DNA from: Bacteroidales bacterium
GTDB taxonomy: Bacteria; Bacteroidota; Bacteroidia; Bacteroidales; UBA10428
Length of the DNA: 48,187 bases
Direction: 5' to 3'
Assembly: GCA_016928305.1 (NCBI GenBank)
Contig: JAFGKY010000143.1
Coordinates: 1 to 48,187, forward strand
The notes below the pieces were generated by a model. That model was not told the DNA's origin, made no database searches, and worked only from the letters and a program-made list of their open reading frames with translations. Below, piece by piece: positions 12,263 to 20,534 of the stretch; positions within the stretch are counted from its first letter, which is position 1, and each line of letters opens with the position of its first letter. The position numbers and the translations under genes were made by a program.

Positions 12263-13558
12263 TCAGATGCTGAAAAGATCAAAAGATGGCCAGTCCTTTA
12301 CCTCGGACATGCATTTATAGATGGCTTTTGATAGTTCATTATGAACCCTTGATCTCTTATCTGATGTGGTATTCAACAGAATCACCCAGTTTGTGTCATT
12401 ATTGAATCGCATGACAATAGCGGCAGTACCCGCCAGTGTGCCGGTGCGCCACCAGGTTCCCCTGCCATCACTTCCCCTCCAACCCAGCAACGGGTTAATT
12501 TTTTTTCCGTTGCGTGTCATGGTTCTCACCGAGTGTTTTGATAAAATATCGGGATGACTTGAAAAACCATCCATTGCCACAACCAGCTTTGCCAGCTCAG
12601 GCGCCGAAGCAATCCATCCTCCGGCGGGACCAAGGAGTTCAATATTGTTACCACCGTACTGAAGCGGAACTCTTAATCCACTGCCGTCGTGTGCCGGGTA
12701 CAAATTAACCTTTCCATTCACGTAATACATAACTTCTTCGGCCGGCATATCTTCAGGAAAGCTTTTCCCGATGTGCATATCATAAATTCCCAGCGGATGT
12801 AAAAGGGCAAATTGGACATAGTCCTCATAGGATATACCTGAAGCCATCTCAATGACTTTACCCAGAATGCAATATCCGGTGTTGGAGTAACTGTATTTCG
12901 AACCGGGCTGGTAATCCAATTTTTGATCCAGCGTATACCGTATGAGTTCATTAATCTCAGCAGCACCTGATTTTCTGTATTTACGGGCAATTACCAAAGA
13001 ACCAAATACCGGATCATACCGTCGGTGATTCCACCCGGCAGTGTGGGTAAGCAAATGACGTATAGTGATTTCTTCTACATGCCTGTCAGGATAATTCAAA
13101 AATTCCGGATCATTAAGCCATCCTGTTTTACCAAATACTTTGTCTTCCAGATCAAGTTTGCCATTTTCAGCAAGCTTTATAACAGCAGCGGCAGTTATCA
13201 GTTTTGAAACACTGGCTATCCGAAAAAGATTCCATGGGGCTGTTTTCGTACTGTCAAGATAATTGGCATAACCCAGGCCGCGGGCATATACCAGTTTGCC
13301 TTTTTTTGTAACGGCAATGGAAGCACCCTTAATATTTTTCTTTGTCAGAAGATCGTTGAAAATGCTATCTATGACATTTGTACCGGTATAATCAGACCGG
13401 AAGTTATTCAGCCTATATGCAAATGACTTGTTCCCATACGAATGAGAAGTTATACTGCTTTCCCTTTTAAAGGAAAAGGTAGATGTTATGTCTCCCAGAA
13501 AGAAAAGTATTGTGAAGAAAACTATCAATACTATTTTAACAGGACGAACAAAAGGCAT
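12263..13558 (-). CDS. Serine beta-lactamase-family hydrolase (class C / DD-peptidase fold)
   Basis: The protein has the active-site motifs of the beta-lactamase/penicillin-binding protein family: SVSK (Ser116-x-x-Lys119 counted from the start chosen here), YSN (224-226) and a late RTGTLAG in place of the usual KTG or HxG. Family members include peptidoglycan DD-peptidases, esterases and beta-lactamases; which applies cannot be told. A hydrophobic N-terminal segment (VKIVLIVFFTILFFLG) anchors or exports it. I chose the ATG at 13558 rather than the one 16 codons upstream at 13606 because a TATTTTTG promoter box lies inside that longer frame and the shorter form begins directly with the signal sequence. 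Monocistronic on the minus strand. Confidence 0.85.
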   Translation of the reverse strand: MPFVRPVKIVLIVFFTILFFLGDITSTFSFKRESSITSHSYGNKSFAYRLNNFRSDYTGTNVIDSIFNDLLTKKNIKGASIAVTKKGKLVYARGLGYANYLDSTKTAPWNLFRIASVSKLITAAAVIKLAENGKLDLEDKVFGKTGWLNDPEFLNYPDRHVEEITIRHLLTHTAGWNHRRYDPVFGSLVIARKYRKSGAAEINELIRYTLDQKLDYQPGSKYSYSNTGYCILGKVIEMASGISYEDYVQFALLHPLGIYDMHIGKSFPEDMPAEEVMYYVNGKVNLYPAHDGSGLRVPLQYGGNNIELLGPAGGWIASAPELAKLVVAMDGFSSHPDILSKHSVRTMTRNGKKINPLLGWRGSDGRGTWWRTGTLAGTAAIVMRFNNDTNWVILLNTTSDKRSRVHNELSKAIYKCMSEVKDWPSFDLFSI

Positions 13559-13586
13559 TTTAAAACTTTTTATTAAAAACAGCGTG

Positions 13587-13594
13587 CAAAAATA
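13587..13594 (-). promoter_or_regulatory. Candidate -7 box of the beta-lactamase-family gene
   Basis: TATTTTTG on the minus strand matches TAnnTTTG. It sits 28 bp before the ATG at 13558 and inside the alternative longer reading frame, which is why the shorter start is preferred. No strong -33 element was seen. Confidence 0.4.
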
Positions 13595-13866
13595 ATGCAA
13601 TTTCATTTTGCATTTAAACGTTTTTTTTTAACAATTATTGGACTGCTTTTATGAATGGCTTCTTCTTTCTTATCATGTTAATTTTTAACGACTTACTCAG
13701 TTGAATACAAACCTGCCTGTAACGAATTGTTAATAAGTTCTGCAATGCCGAAGTTGACTATCGGAAGGTTCATCCCACAAAATCTTCCATTGAAAATACA
13801 AAATATGTGTTTTATCAAATAGTAGGTCTGTTACCTGTTCCTGTTGGCGTTTTAATCTGTGAATCG

Positions 13867-14820
13867 TTATTCAAGAATGGCAAAATTATCATGCATATGT
13901 TTGAGAAAACCAACAAAATCATTCTTTTTTTCTGAATCCATCCAAGCCATGGCCTCTTTTGGATGTTCGTTCATAGCTCCTGTGACAAGATACGGAATAT
14001 GATAACCCCAGTCAATCGTCTTCTGTAAGGGAAAGATATGATCCTGAATGACTTGAAGCAGCGGGAGCAAACGATATTTTGGATTCTTCAAAAAAGCAAT
14101 AAGGATTTCAATGGGACAATTACCGGCGCCCCTGCCTAAGCCGAGCAACGTTGCATCAAGCATATTGCATCCGTGCATTGCCGCGGTAATGGTGTTTGAA
14201 AAAGCCAACTGCATATTGTTATGAGCATGGATTCCGATTGCCTTTCCTTTTAACATCTCCAGGTATTTTTTTGCCAGAAGCTCGATTTGCTCACAATACA
14301 TACTGCCAAAACTATCTACAACATAAAATATCGGTACCTTTGATTTTGCAACATCTGTAAGAGCTTCATCGAGATCTCGTTCGTTGACTTTTGAAACGGC
14401 CATCAGGTTAATGGTTGCCTCGTATCCCTTGTCGTGACAATATTCAGCCATCTGTATCGCTTTGTCAATCTGGTGTACGTATGTGGCAACCCGGATCATG
14501 TCAATCACACTCTTGGATTTTGGCGGTATGTTTTCCAGTTCAACACGACCAATGTCCACCATCACGGAAATTTTAGTATTGGTTTTGTTCTCTCCAACAA
14601 TACGTCTGACATCTTTTTCTTCACAAAATTTCCAGGGCCCGTTTTCTGCCTTTGAAAAGGCTTTTTCACTGCTTTTATAGCCTATTTCCATATAGTCGAT
14701 CCCTCCATCGACACAGGCATTGTAAACGCCACGAACAAAATCATCACTAAATTTCCACTTGTTCATTAATCCGCCATCACGAACGGTACAATCGATCACC
14801 TTAATATCTTTCTTGTACAT
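13867..14820 (-). CDS. HMGL-like/DmpG-type aldolase family protein
   Basis: This 317-residue protein is a TIM-barrel enzyme of the HMG-CoA lyase-like family, closest in pattern to the aldolase part of 4-hydroxy-2-oxovalerate aldolases. The N-terminal strand carries VIDCTVRDGG (catalytic Arg-Asp). The metal-binding motif GIHAHNN lies near residue 200, followed by the GLGRGAGNCPIE loop. DmpG cleaves 4-hydroxy-2-oxoacids to pyruvate and an aldehyde, but no DmpF dehydrogenase is nearby, so the substrate here is unknown and the reaction could be a condensation. The gene starts 13 bp after the PchB-like gene ends, so the two are almost certainly one operon and may act in one pathway around chorismate-derived or pyruvate-derived compounds. 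Confidence 0.85.
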   Translation of the reverse strand: MYKKDIKVIDCTVRDGGLMNKWKFSDDFVRGVYNACVDGGIDYMEIGYKSSEKAFSKAENGPWKFCEEKDVRRIVGENKTNTKISVMVDIGRVELENIPPKSKSVIDMIRVATYVHQIDKAIQMAEYCHDKGYEATINLMAVSKVNERDLDEALTDVAKSKVPIFYVVDSFGSMYCEQIELLAKKYLEMLKGKAIGIHAHNNMQLAFSNTITAAMHGCNMLDATLLGLGRGAGNCPIEILIAFLKNPKYRLLPLLQVIQDHIFPLQKTIDWGYHIPYLVTGAMNEHPKEAMAWMDSEKKNDFVGFLKHMHDNFAILE

Positions 14821-14833
14821 AAGAATGTTTGAA

Positions 14834-15130
14834 TTATGTTTTTTTCTTTAATAGTTCTAATTGCTCCTGAATGAAATAATCCATAAGGATTCTGTATAAA
14901 TTTTCAATAATATCCGGATCCAGATGATGCATCATTGCCAGCTCTCTTCTTTTAAGGATTACAGCATTATACCGATCGGTTGCATACACTTCTTCAACAT
15001 TGTTTTTATATTTCATTATTTCCCTGATAAAGGAAAGTCTTTTCCCGATCAGACCGATAATCTCATTATCAATGGCATCTATTTCCTCTCGGACATCCTC
15101 AATACAGGTACAGTCATTCGGCAATTTCAT
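14834..15130 (-). CDS. AroQ-class chorismate mutase / PchB-like isochorismate pyruvate-lyase
   Basis: A 98-residue all-helical protein of the type II chorismate mutase family. It matches the layout of Pseudomonas PchB closely: it begins MKLPNDCT, and the active-site residues known for PchB fall at the same numbers here, Arg14, Arg31, Lys42 and Gln90. PchB makes salicylate from isochorismate and has weak chorismate mutase activity, so either reaction is possible. No isochorismate synthase, prephenate dehydratase or siderophore gene is nearby. It is the first gene of a two-gene minus-strand operon with the DmpG-like aldolase. Family assignment is firm; the actual reaction is not settled by sequence alone. 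Confidence 0.88.
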   Translation of the reverse strand: MKLPNDCTCIEDVREEIDAIDNEIIGLIGKRLSFIREIMKYKNNVEEVYATDRYNAVILKRRELAMMHHLDPDIIENLYRILMDYFIQEQLELLKKKT

Positions 15131-15319
15131 AGTAAAAAGGTTTTCGATTCAAAATTGAACCGTATGTTTTGTATATTTTTACAGTGCAATTGTAAGGATT
15201 TTTTTTCTAATTCCACGTTGGCAAAATGGATTTTAGTATTGGTTCAGGCCATTTTTATTGTTTTTTAATCTTGAAAATGAACCCAACAACTCCATAGTTG
15301 TTATACATAAAATTACATT

Positions 15320-15814
15320 ATGAAATGGCTTTTTTCATTATTGGCATTTATTATTATATCGTGCAATTCAGGTGCACAAAAAACAGATTCGCCCATGGAT
15401 ACAGCCAAAATCATAAGATCGGATGAAGAATGGCGCAACATTCTTACGCCTTTACAATATAGTATATGCCGGTTGAAGGGAACTGAAGCTCCGGGAAGTG
15501 GAAAGTATGACAAGTTTTTTAAAAAAGGATACTACAAGTGTGTAGCATGCGGTTCAAGGCTTTTCGATTCGGATACCAAGTTTAATTCGGGAACCGGCTG
15601 GCCAAGCTTCTATGATGCCCATATAAAGGAAAACATAAATTATAAAAAGGACAATTCACTTGGCATGGTCAGAATCGAAGTTTTGTGTGCCAAATGTGAT
15701 GCGCATCTTGGTCATGTTTTTAATGACGGTCCCGAACCAACAGGTCTCCGGTATTGTATTAATTCCATAGCCCTGGAATTTGTTCCGGACACTGCTATGA
15801 ATAAAGAGAAATGA
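15320..15814 (+). CDS. msrB: Peptide-methionine (R)-S-oxide reductase, lipoprotein form
   Basis: The 164-residue protein reduces methionine-R-sulfoxide in oxidised proteins. It carries all family signatures: zinc ligands CVAC (Cys74, Cys77) and CAKC (Cys123, Cys126), the FNSGTGWPSF motif (88-97), HLGHVF (129-134) and the catalytic cysteine in RYCIN (Cys146). The N-terminus is a lipoprotein signal with lipobox IISC (Cys15), so the enzyme should be membrane-anchored in the periplasm, where it would repair exported proteins. It stands alone on the plus strand and is followed by a clear terminator. Confidence 0.95.
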   Translation: MKWLFSLLAFIIISCNSGAQKTDSPMDTAKIIRSDEEWRNILTPLQYSICRLKGTEAPGSGKYDKFFKKGYYKCVACGSRLFDSDTKFNSGTGWPSFYDAHIKENINYKKDNSLGMVRIEVLCAKCDAHLGHVFNDGPEPTGLRYCINSIALEFVPDTAMNKEK

Positions 15815-15827
15815 CACAAGTTGATTC

Positions 15828-15859
15828 AAACCTGCTACAATCTGATGGAGCAGGTTTTT
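15828..15859 (+). terminator. Rho-independent terminator after msrB
   Basis: A 9-bp stem (AAACCTGCT at 15828-15836, AGCAGGTTT at 15849-15857) with a 12-nt loop is followed by a run of T. It lies 14 bp after the msrB stop. Confidence 0.8.
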
Positions 15860-15915
15860 CAAAGCGTTTAATGATTTAATTTGTTGCTGATAAAAATGTT
15901 TCCAGGGATTCTACG

Positions 15916-16665
15916 TTATTGTTTCAGTGCATCAAAATTCCATTTTGACAGATCAAGTGTTGATTCAAGCTTTTCTTCGACATCATCGGAAAGGTTAAAG
16001 AAGAAATCTATACCGGTGGCTTTTTCCACATCATCAACCGATACTGCATAGGATTTCAGTGTGCCACTTGAAGAATTGACACGGAAAATAAAACCAATGG
16101 CCCGTTCTCCGTTAATATCCAGCACAACTTTGTAATAGCGTGACGGTATGGCTACTTTGTTATCGCCAAAAGTGCCAAAAGGACCATCAGCAAGGACAGG
16201 TCCTGCCGCTATGTACAAGGCATTACCTTCTTTAGCCCATTCCCTTATCATTTGCTCAAGGGTTTTCCACAGAAATTTGTTAAAACCTACCTTCTGCGGA
16301 ACGATATTCGACATAAGGTATGTTTCTGCCGCTGTTTTCAAATCGAATACCATATCTTCAGCCGGTACCAGCTGGCCCATTACAAAGCCGGCATTCCGGT
16401 AATCCTTAAATGATGAGGAGCCTGTTGATACCAAAGGATCTTCGGCATACTTTTCTTTGACAGTTCCGGATGCTTTTGCCATTTCCGGTGTCAGGGCATA
16501 TACCGCCCAGGATGGTAATTCACAACCTTCATTGTAGGACAGGGAATAATGCGTGTGTTTTACCGGTATTTCCCTTGGCATAGCCGATGCCATTTCATAT
16601 CCGTCTTGTGCTGAAAGGGATAAGCAAAAACAAACCAGGGATGAAAAAAGCATAATTGATTTCAT
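15916..16665 (-). CDS. Exported NucA/DNA-RNA non-specific endonuclease-like protein lacking the catalytic His
   Basis: The fold-level pattern of the DNA/RNA non-specific endonuclease family is clear: an aligned block SFKDYRNAGF...GQLVPAEDM, then SNIVPQKVGFNKFLW, then LYIAAGPVL. The family's active-site DRGH reads VMGQ here (residues about 95-98), so the general-base histidine and the arginine are gone, while both conserved asparagines (about 120 and 129) remain. It is therefore probably an inactive relative, perhaps a binding protein. I chose the ATG at 16665 because a good signal peptide (MKSIMLFSSLVCFCLSLSAQ) starts there; a further ATG lies 11 codons upstream. Single gene, exported to the periplasm or beyond. 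Confidence 0.8.
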   Translation of the reverse strand: MKSIMLFSSLVCFCLSLSAQDGYEMASAMPREIPVKHTHYSLSYNEGCELPSWAVYALTPEMAKASGTVKEKYAEDPLVSTGSSSFKDYRNAGFVMGQLVPAEDMVFDLKTAAETYLMSNIVPQKVGFNKFLWKTLEQMIREWAKEGNALYIAAGPVLADGPFGTFGDNKVAIPSRYYKVVLDINGERAIGFIFRVNSSSGTLKSYAVSVDDVEKATGIDFFFNLSDDVEEKLESTLDLSKWNFDALKQ

Positions 16666-16698
16666 ATCTTCTTTTTTTAGATCATTACGGTTAATCAT

Positions 16699-16976
16699 GG
16701 AAAGTGTTATAAAAGATATGAATTTTTTATATCCTTAAAAAAAATAAGCCATAAAAATAGTTCCCGATCTTATGCATTTTTCTCACAAACAAAGCATTTT
16801 CTGATTGTAAATTAGACTAATATATTCCCTACGGATATCCCGAATCGTATGGCCTGTTTATTGATTTTTTTTTGGCCGTTCATTGTCAAACCAGTGGTAT
16901 CTGATATGGAAAGAATCGTATCAAATGTCTATTACCTTACTCTTATATCTATTGCCCCTGACTTTAGTCAGAGGTT
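16699..16976. other. 278-bp spacer with a small hairpin
   Basis: AT-rich spacer between the NucA-like gene and the end of dnaE. The only structure seen is CTGACT-TT-AGTCAG at 16958-16971 just past the dnaE stop. On the minus strand it has no following T-run, so it may be a weak transcription end or a 3' stabiliser. Confidence 0.4.
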
Positions 16977-19919
16977 TTAATATCTCGGATCCTTCTTAAC
17001 AGGCATTTTAGCCATTTTCTCCACTTCGATACTCGGGAAGCCGAACTCCTCAACTACCCTGCCCAGGATAAGGTACACTCCGTGACCCCTGAAAGGATAT
17101 TTTTTCAGGGAATCCGGAAAATTTACGGTGTCGAAGAATTCTCCCTTGACATCCAGAAAACAGCCAAAGTGCATCCATTCACCTTTGACGGTATGTACAT
17201 ATTTGATGGTAACCAGGTTTCCGAGTATTCTTATTTTTTCACCCACATGGTGTATCAGGTCATGAGCAAATACACTACCCCTAAAACTTGTTTCAAGAAG
17301 ATCGAATGCCGAAAGACTTACAGGGAATCCGAGCAGTTCAATTTCATCGTACGCATCTTCCAGCAGGGTTTGTTCAAGTTCAGGTAGCACAAACTCTCGT
17401 AATTTTTCTGCAAACAGGCGTCCGGTCTCCGGCTGTTTATCCTTTTTGCTCAAAAGCATATGGGCGTCCCACAACAATTGCTTTTTGTTTTTTCCGGTGA
17501 AACGGAAAGCATCAAGCCGGACAAGAATAACCAGTTGTTCAATACTGGCAGGAACCCTCATGATGAAATTCTCGAGACTCTGGTACGTCCCGTTTTTTTC
17601 TCTTTCAGACAGAATGACTTCGGCAATTTTTTGTTCCAGGTTGGCGATGTGTATTAGCCCGATGTATATGTCTGTGCCGCGTATGCAGGTTTTGTATGCA
17701 CTGCGGTTAACGCAGGGCAGGTTGATTGTGGCGCCGCTTCGCCTGGCCTCATTGAAATATACCCAGGTGCGGTAGAATCCTCCGAAATTGTTGATTACGG
17801 CTACCATAAATTCCATTGGATAATAGGTTTTCAGGTACAGGCTCTGGTAACTCTCCACAGCATACGATGCTGAGTGCGCCTTTGAAAAAGCATAACCTGC
17901 AAAAGATGCAACCTGCCTCCATACTTCGACAATAAGTTCTTCGGGATAACCACGTTCACGGCAATTGTTGTAGAAACGGTCGCGGATGCGCTCGAATTCC
18001 CTGCGCGACCGGTATCTTCCGGCCATGGCACGCCTCAGGATATCGGCATCAGCGAGGTCGAGCCCGGCAAAATGGTGGCAGATCTTAATTACATCTTCCT
18101 GGTAGACCATGACGCCATAGGTCTCCTTCAGCTGCTCTTCCATAACGGGATGCAGGTAACTGAACTTGTCAGGATTATGAAAACGGCGGATATATTCTTT
18201 CATCATGCCCGATTTTGACACCCCGGGCCGGATGATGGAACTGGCTGCAACCAGGGAAAGGTAACTGTTGCAGCGCAGCTTCTTCAATAGTCCACGCATG
18301 GCCGGGCTTTCAATATAGAAGCAACCGATTGCTTCACCTTCGTAAAGGCGGTGATTCACGACAGGATCCCTTTTAAATTCATGAACCTGATGAACATCTA
18401 TTTTCATGCCACGGTTATTCCCTATAATGTCAACGCTTTCATTTATGTGACCTATACCGCGCTGGCTTAGAATATCGAGCTTTTCAAATCCGATCATCTC
18501 GGCCACGTACATGTCGAATTGCGTGGTCTGAAAACCCTTTGGGGGCAGGTCGAGAGCTGTATAACAGGTAATGGGTTCCTCGGACACCAGTATTCCCCCC
18601 GCGTGAATGCTTCGGATGTTGGGAAAATCCATCAGCGTGTTTCCGACCTCTTCTATCTGTCCGGTAATCTCATCCTTATTTACTGCTGCAGATGGCACCT
18701 CAATAAGCCTGTCTATTTCTTCTTTTGGTAATCCGTATACTTTGCCCAGTTCACGGAAAATGGAACGGTCACGAAAAGTGGTAACGGTACCGAGTAAAGC
18801 TGTGTGCTTTTTTCCGTACCGCTTGAAAATATAATCCTGCACATCATCCCGGTCTTTCCATGAATAGTCAATGTCAAAATCGGGAGGAGAAGTGCGTTTT
18901 GGATTAATAAAACGCTCGAAATACAGGTTCAGCTCAATGGGATCAACATCGGTAATTCTCAGGCAATAGGCTACAATGCTGTTGGCCCCGCTGCCACGCC
19001 CCACGTGATAAAACCCACGGCTCATCGAATACCGGATGATGTCCCAGGTAATCAGAAAATAAGATGAGAACCCAAGCTTATCAATAACATCCAGTTCATG
19101 CCTGATTCGCTTCAACGCTTCGGTGTTTGCTTTACCGTACCGGTACTTAAGTCCTTCATAGGCCAGTTTTTCAAGCAGTAATTTGTCATCATACCGGCTG
19201 CCGGAAAAGACCTGCTTGTTTTTAACCGTATCAAAATCAATGTTAATGCTGCAATCGTTCAGAACCTGTTCAGTATTCCTTATTATTTCAGGGTAATCCT
19301 CGTAGATGATACGGATGAAATCGGCCGGTATGAACCGCTCCCCGGGTAAGGCCAGGTCTTCAGAAACAATTTTATCCAGCAGGGTATTTTTATCGATTGC
19401 CCTCAGGTGCCTGTGCAACCGGTGATGGACATCCGCGGCAAAGGTAACCGGTAACAAAGCCACAAGCTGCGAACGATTATAACGAAAACGGGAAGTTGCA
19501 AGCCGGTTAACGTCGCCGGCTTTTACTCCGATTCTTTCGTTTTCATGAAGTTTCCGGGGTGGCAGACCGGAAAACGGATAAATCACATAACTATGGTCAA
19601 ATGCTGGCGGACAGGGTGGGAGAGGGGTCTTTTCGAGATTATGAAGGGTGAGAAATTCGTTGATCTCGTGGAATCCCGTGTTGTTACAAGCCAGCGCCAG
19701 GTAAAGAAAACGGTTTGAATCATCCCTGAATTCAATTCCTGCTACCGGTGAAATTCCTTTCAGCCTGCATTCCCGGATGAAATCCATGGTGCCCATGGTA
19801 TTGTTAATGTCTGTGAGCGCCATGACACTGACCTCGCTCTTCAGGGCTTCCGATATCAGCGTTTCGACAGGTAATGTACCGTAACGCAAGCTGTAATATG
19901 AATGACAGTTGAGAAACAT
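16977..19919 (-). CDS. DnaE-type DNA polymerase III alpha subunit, probable error-prone (DnaE2/ImuC-like) form
   Basis: The 980-residue protein is a C-family DNA polymerase. An N-terminal PHP domain begins CHSYYSLRYG. The polymerase core has GRGSGANSIVAY (308-319), the catalytic aspartates in PDFDID (Asp347, Asp349) and the third in EKLDIL (Asp482). A helix-hairpin-helix/OB region ends the chain. It is about 180 residues shorter than a replicative DnaE, and the PHP motif TDHxxxxG reads TDINNTMG (37-44), so one metal ligand is missing. Short length, weak PHP domain and a shared operator with the Y-family polymerase gene at 37165 suggest a translesion role. It is the last gene of a minus-strand operon starting at 20686; a DUF559 element lies just upstream. 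Confidence 0.9.
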   Translation of the reverse strand: MFLNCHSYYSLRYGTLPVETLISEALKSEVSVMALTDINNTMGTMDFIRECRLKGISPVAGIEFRDDSNRFLYLALACNNTGFHEINEFLTLHNLEKTPLPPCPPAFDHSYVIYPFSGLPPRKLHENERIGVKAGDVNRLATSRFRYNRSQLVALLPVTFAADVHHRLHRHLRAIDKNTLLDKIVSEDLALPGERFIPADFIRIIYEDYPEIIRNTEQVLNDCSINIDFDTVKNKQVFSGSRYDDKLLLEKLAYEGLKYRYGKANTEALKRIRHELDVIDKLGFSSYFLITWDIIRYSMSRGFYHVGRGSGANSIVAYCLRITDVDPIELNLYFERFINPKRTSPPDFDIDYSWKDRDDVQDYIFKRYGKKHTALLGTVTTFRDRSIFRELGKVYGLPKEEIDRLIEVPSAAVNKDEITGQIEEVGNTLMDFPNIRSIHAGGILVSEEPITCYTALDLPPKGFQTTQFDMYVAEMIGFEKLDILSQRGIGHINESVDIIGNNRGMKIDVHQVHEFKRDPVVNHRLYEGEAIGCFYIESPAMRGLLKKLRCNSYLSLVAASSIIRPGVSKSGMMKEYIRRFHNPDKFSYLHPVMEEQLKETYGVMVYQEDVIKICHHFAGLDLADADILRRAMAGRYRSRREFERIRDRFYNNCRERGYPEELIVEVWRQVASFAGYAFSKAHSASYAVESYQSLYLKTYYPMEFMVAVINNFGGFYRTWVYFNEARRSGATINLPCVNRSAYKTCIRGTDIYIGLIHIANLEQKIAEVILSEREKNGTYQSLENFIMRVPASIEQLVILVRLDAFRFTGKNKKQLLWDAHMLLSKKDKQPETGRLFAEKLREFVLPELEQTLLEDAYDEIELLGFPVSLSAFDLLETSFRGSVFAHDLIHHVGEKIRILGNLVTIKYVHTVKGEWMHFGCFLDVKGEFFDTVNFPDSLKKYPFRGHGVYLILGRVVEEFGFPSIEVEKMAKMPVKKDPRY

Positions 19920-19939
19920 GGTTACGTGATACTTGTTAA

Positions 19940-20045
19940 TACCTCCTCACCCCCGACCCCTCTCCAACCTGGAGAGGGGTGAGTTTACGTTCTCACCAGG
20001 ACGTCTTTCCCCCTCTCCAACCTGGAGAGGGGCAGGGGGTGAGGA
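19940..20045. repeat. 106-bp palindrome-rich repeat, copy 1
   Basis: The unit is bounded by a 10-bp inverted repeat (CCTCACCCCC at 19945-19954, GGGGGTGAGG at 20035-20044) and holds two 23-bp palindromes (19957-19979 and 20010-20032), each with 9-bp arms CCCCTCTCC/GGAGAGGGG around a 5-nt loop. It is a direct repeat of 20429-20534. Its minus strand encodes the last 32 residues or so of the DUF559 protein. Confidence 0.9.
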
Positions 20046-20408
20046 AAACTCAACAATTCTCCTGAGGACACTTTCGGTATTATTTAATACTTCCGTATTC
20101 CAAAACCGGATTACTTTTATACCATACCTTCCCAATTCGGATGTTCTGTCCTCATCAACTTCCCGTTGCATTTTGTCCTTATGGTATTGTCCGTCGAGCT
20201 CAACTGCAACCCTGGTCTCCGCGCAATAGAAATCCAAAATAAAACCTTCTGCAAGAGGATGCTGTCTTCTGAATTTCCAGTTGCTGAGCTGTCGGTTCCT
20301 TATGAGTTGCCACAACAGTTCTTCAGCATCTGTAAGATCTTTGCGAAGATTACGTGCATGTTCCAGTAATTTGGCGGGAAGATTTGTTTCAACGGTATTT
20401 ATTTCCAT
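19947..20408 (-). CDS. DUF559 (Vsr-like, PD-(D/E)XK fold) endonuclease-family protein
   Basis: This 153-residue protein belongs to the DUF559 family, related to very-short-patch-repair endonucleases. The core runs from LLEHARNLRKDLTDAEELLW to about residue 120. It contains the likely nuclease residues Asp59 in FILDFYC, Glu70 and Asp72 in VAVELDG, and the family tail GIKVIRFWNTEV. Biochemical function of the family is largely unknown. Residues from about 122 (SSPPAPLQVGEG...) are read through the flanking repeat and look added by insertion. The gene lies in the same direction as dnaE, 27 bp upstream of it, so it would be transcribed from the operator-controlled promoter at 20695-20733. Confidence 0.88.
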   Translation of the reverse strand: MEINTVETNLPAKLLEHARNLRKDLTDAEELLWQLIRNRQLSNWKFRRQHPLAEGFILDFYCAETRVAVELDGQYHKDKMQREVDEDRTSELGRYGIKVIRFWNTEVLNNTESVLRRIVEFSSPPAPLQVGEGERRPGENVNSPLSRLERGRG

Positions 20409-20428
20409 ATTTTTGATTATATTGGTCT

Positions 20429-20534
20429 TACCTCCTCACCCCCGACCCCTCTCCAACCTGGAGAGGGGTGAGTTTACGTTCTCACCAGGACGTCTTTTCC
20501 CCTCTTCAACCTGGAGAGGGGCAGGGGGTGAGGA
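20429..20534. repeat. 106-bp palindrome-rich repeat, copy 2
   Basis: Same length and orientation as the copy at 19940, differing by two substitutions (TTTCCCCCTCTCC versus TTTTCCCCTCTTC). One substitution slightly breaks the second palindrome. On the minus strand it supplies the last 19 or so residues of the small gene that starts at 20686. Confidence 0.9.

Larger units (their letters stand above)
19940..20534 (-). mobile_element. Repeat-flanked DUF559 nuclease unit inserted in the dnaE operon
   Basis: A 595-bp block consists of a DUF559 nuclease gene bounded by two 106-bp direct repeats that differ at only two positions. It separates the small first gene of the operon from dnaE, and both the small gene and the nuclease gene end inside a repeat copy. 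The layout resembles REP/RAYT-type elements, in which a nuclease gene sits between palindromic repeats. Mobility is inferred from structure; no target-site duplication could be established. Confidence 0.6.

Noticed and set aside
12263..13558. True antibiotic-resistance beta-lactamase
   Set aside because: The SxxK and YxN motifs are family-wide, and the third motif is RTG-like, not the class C KTG; resistance cannot be claimed.
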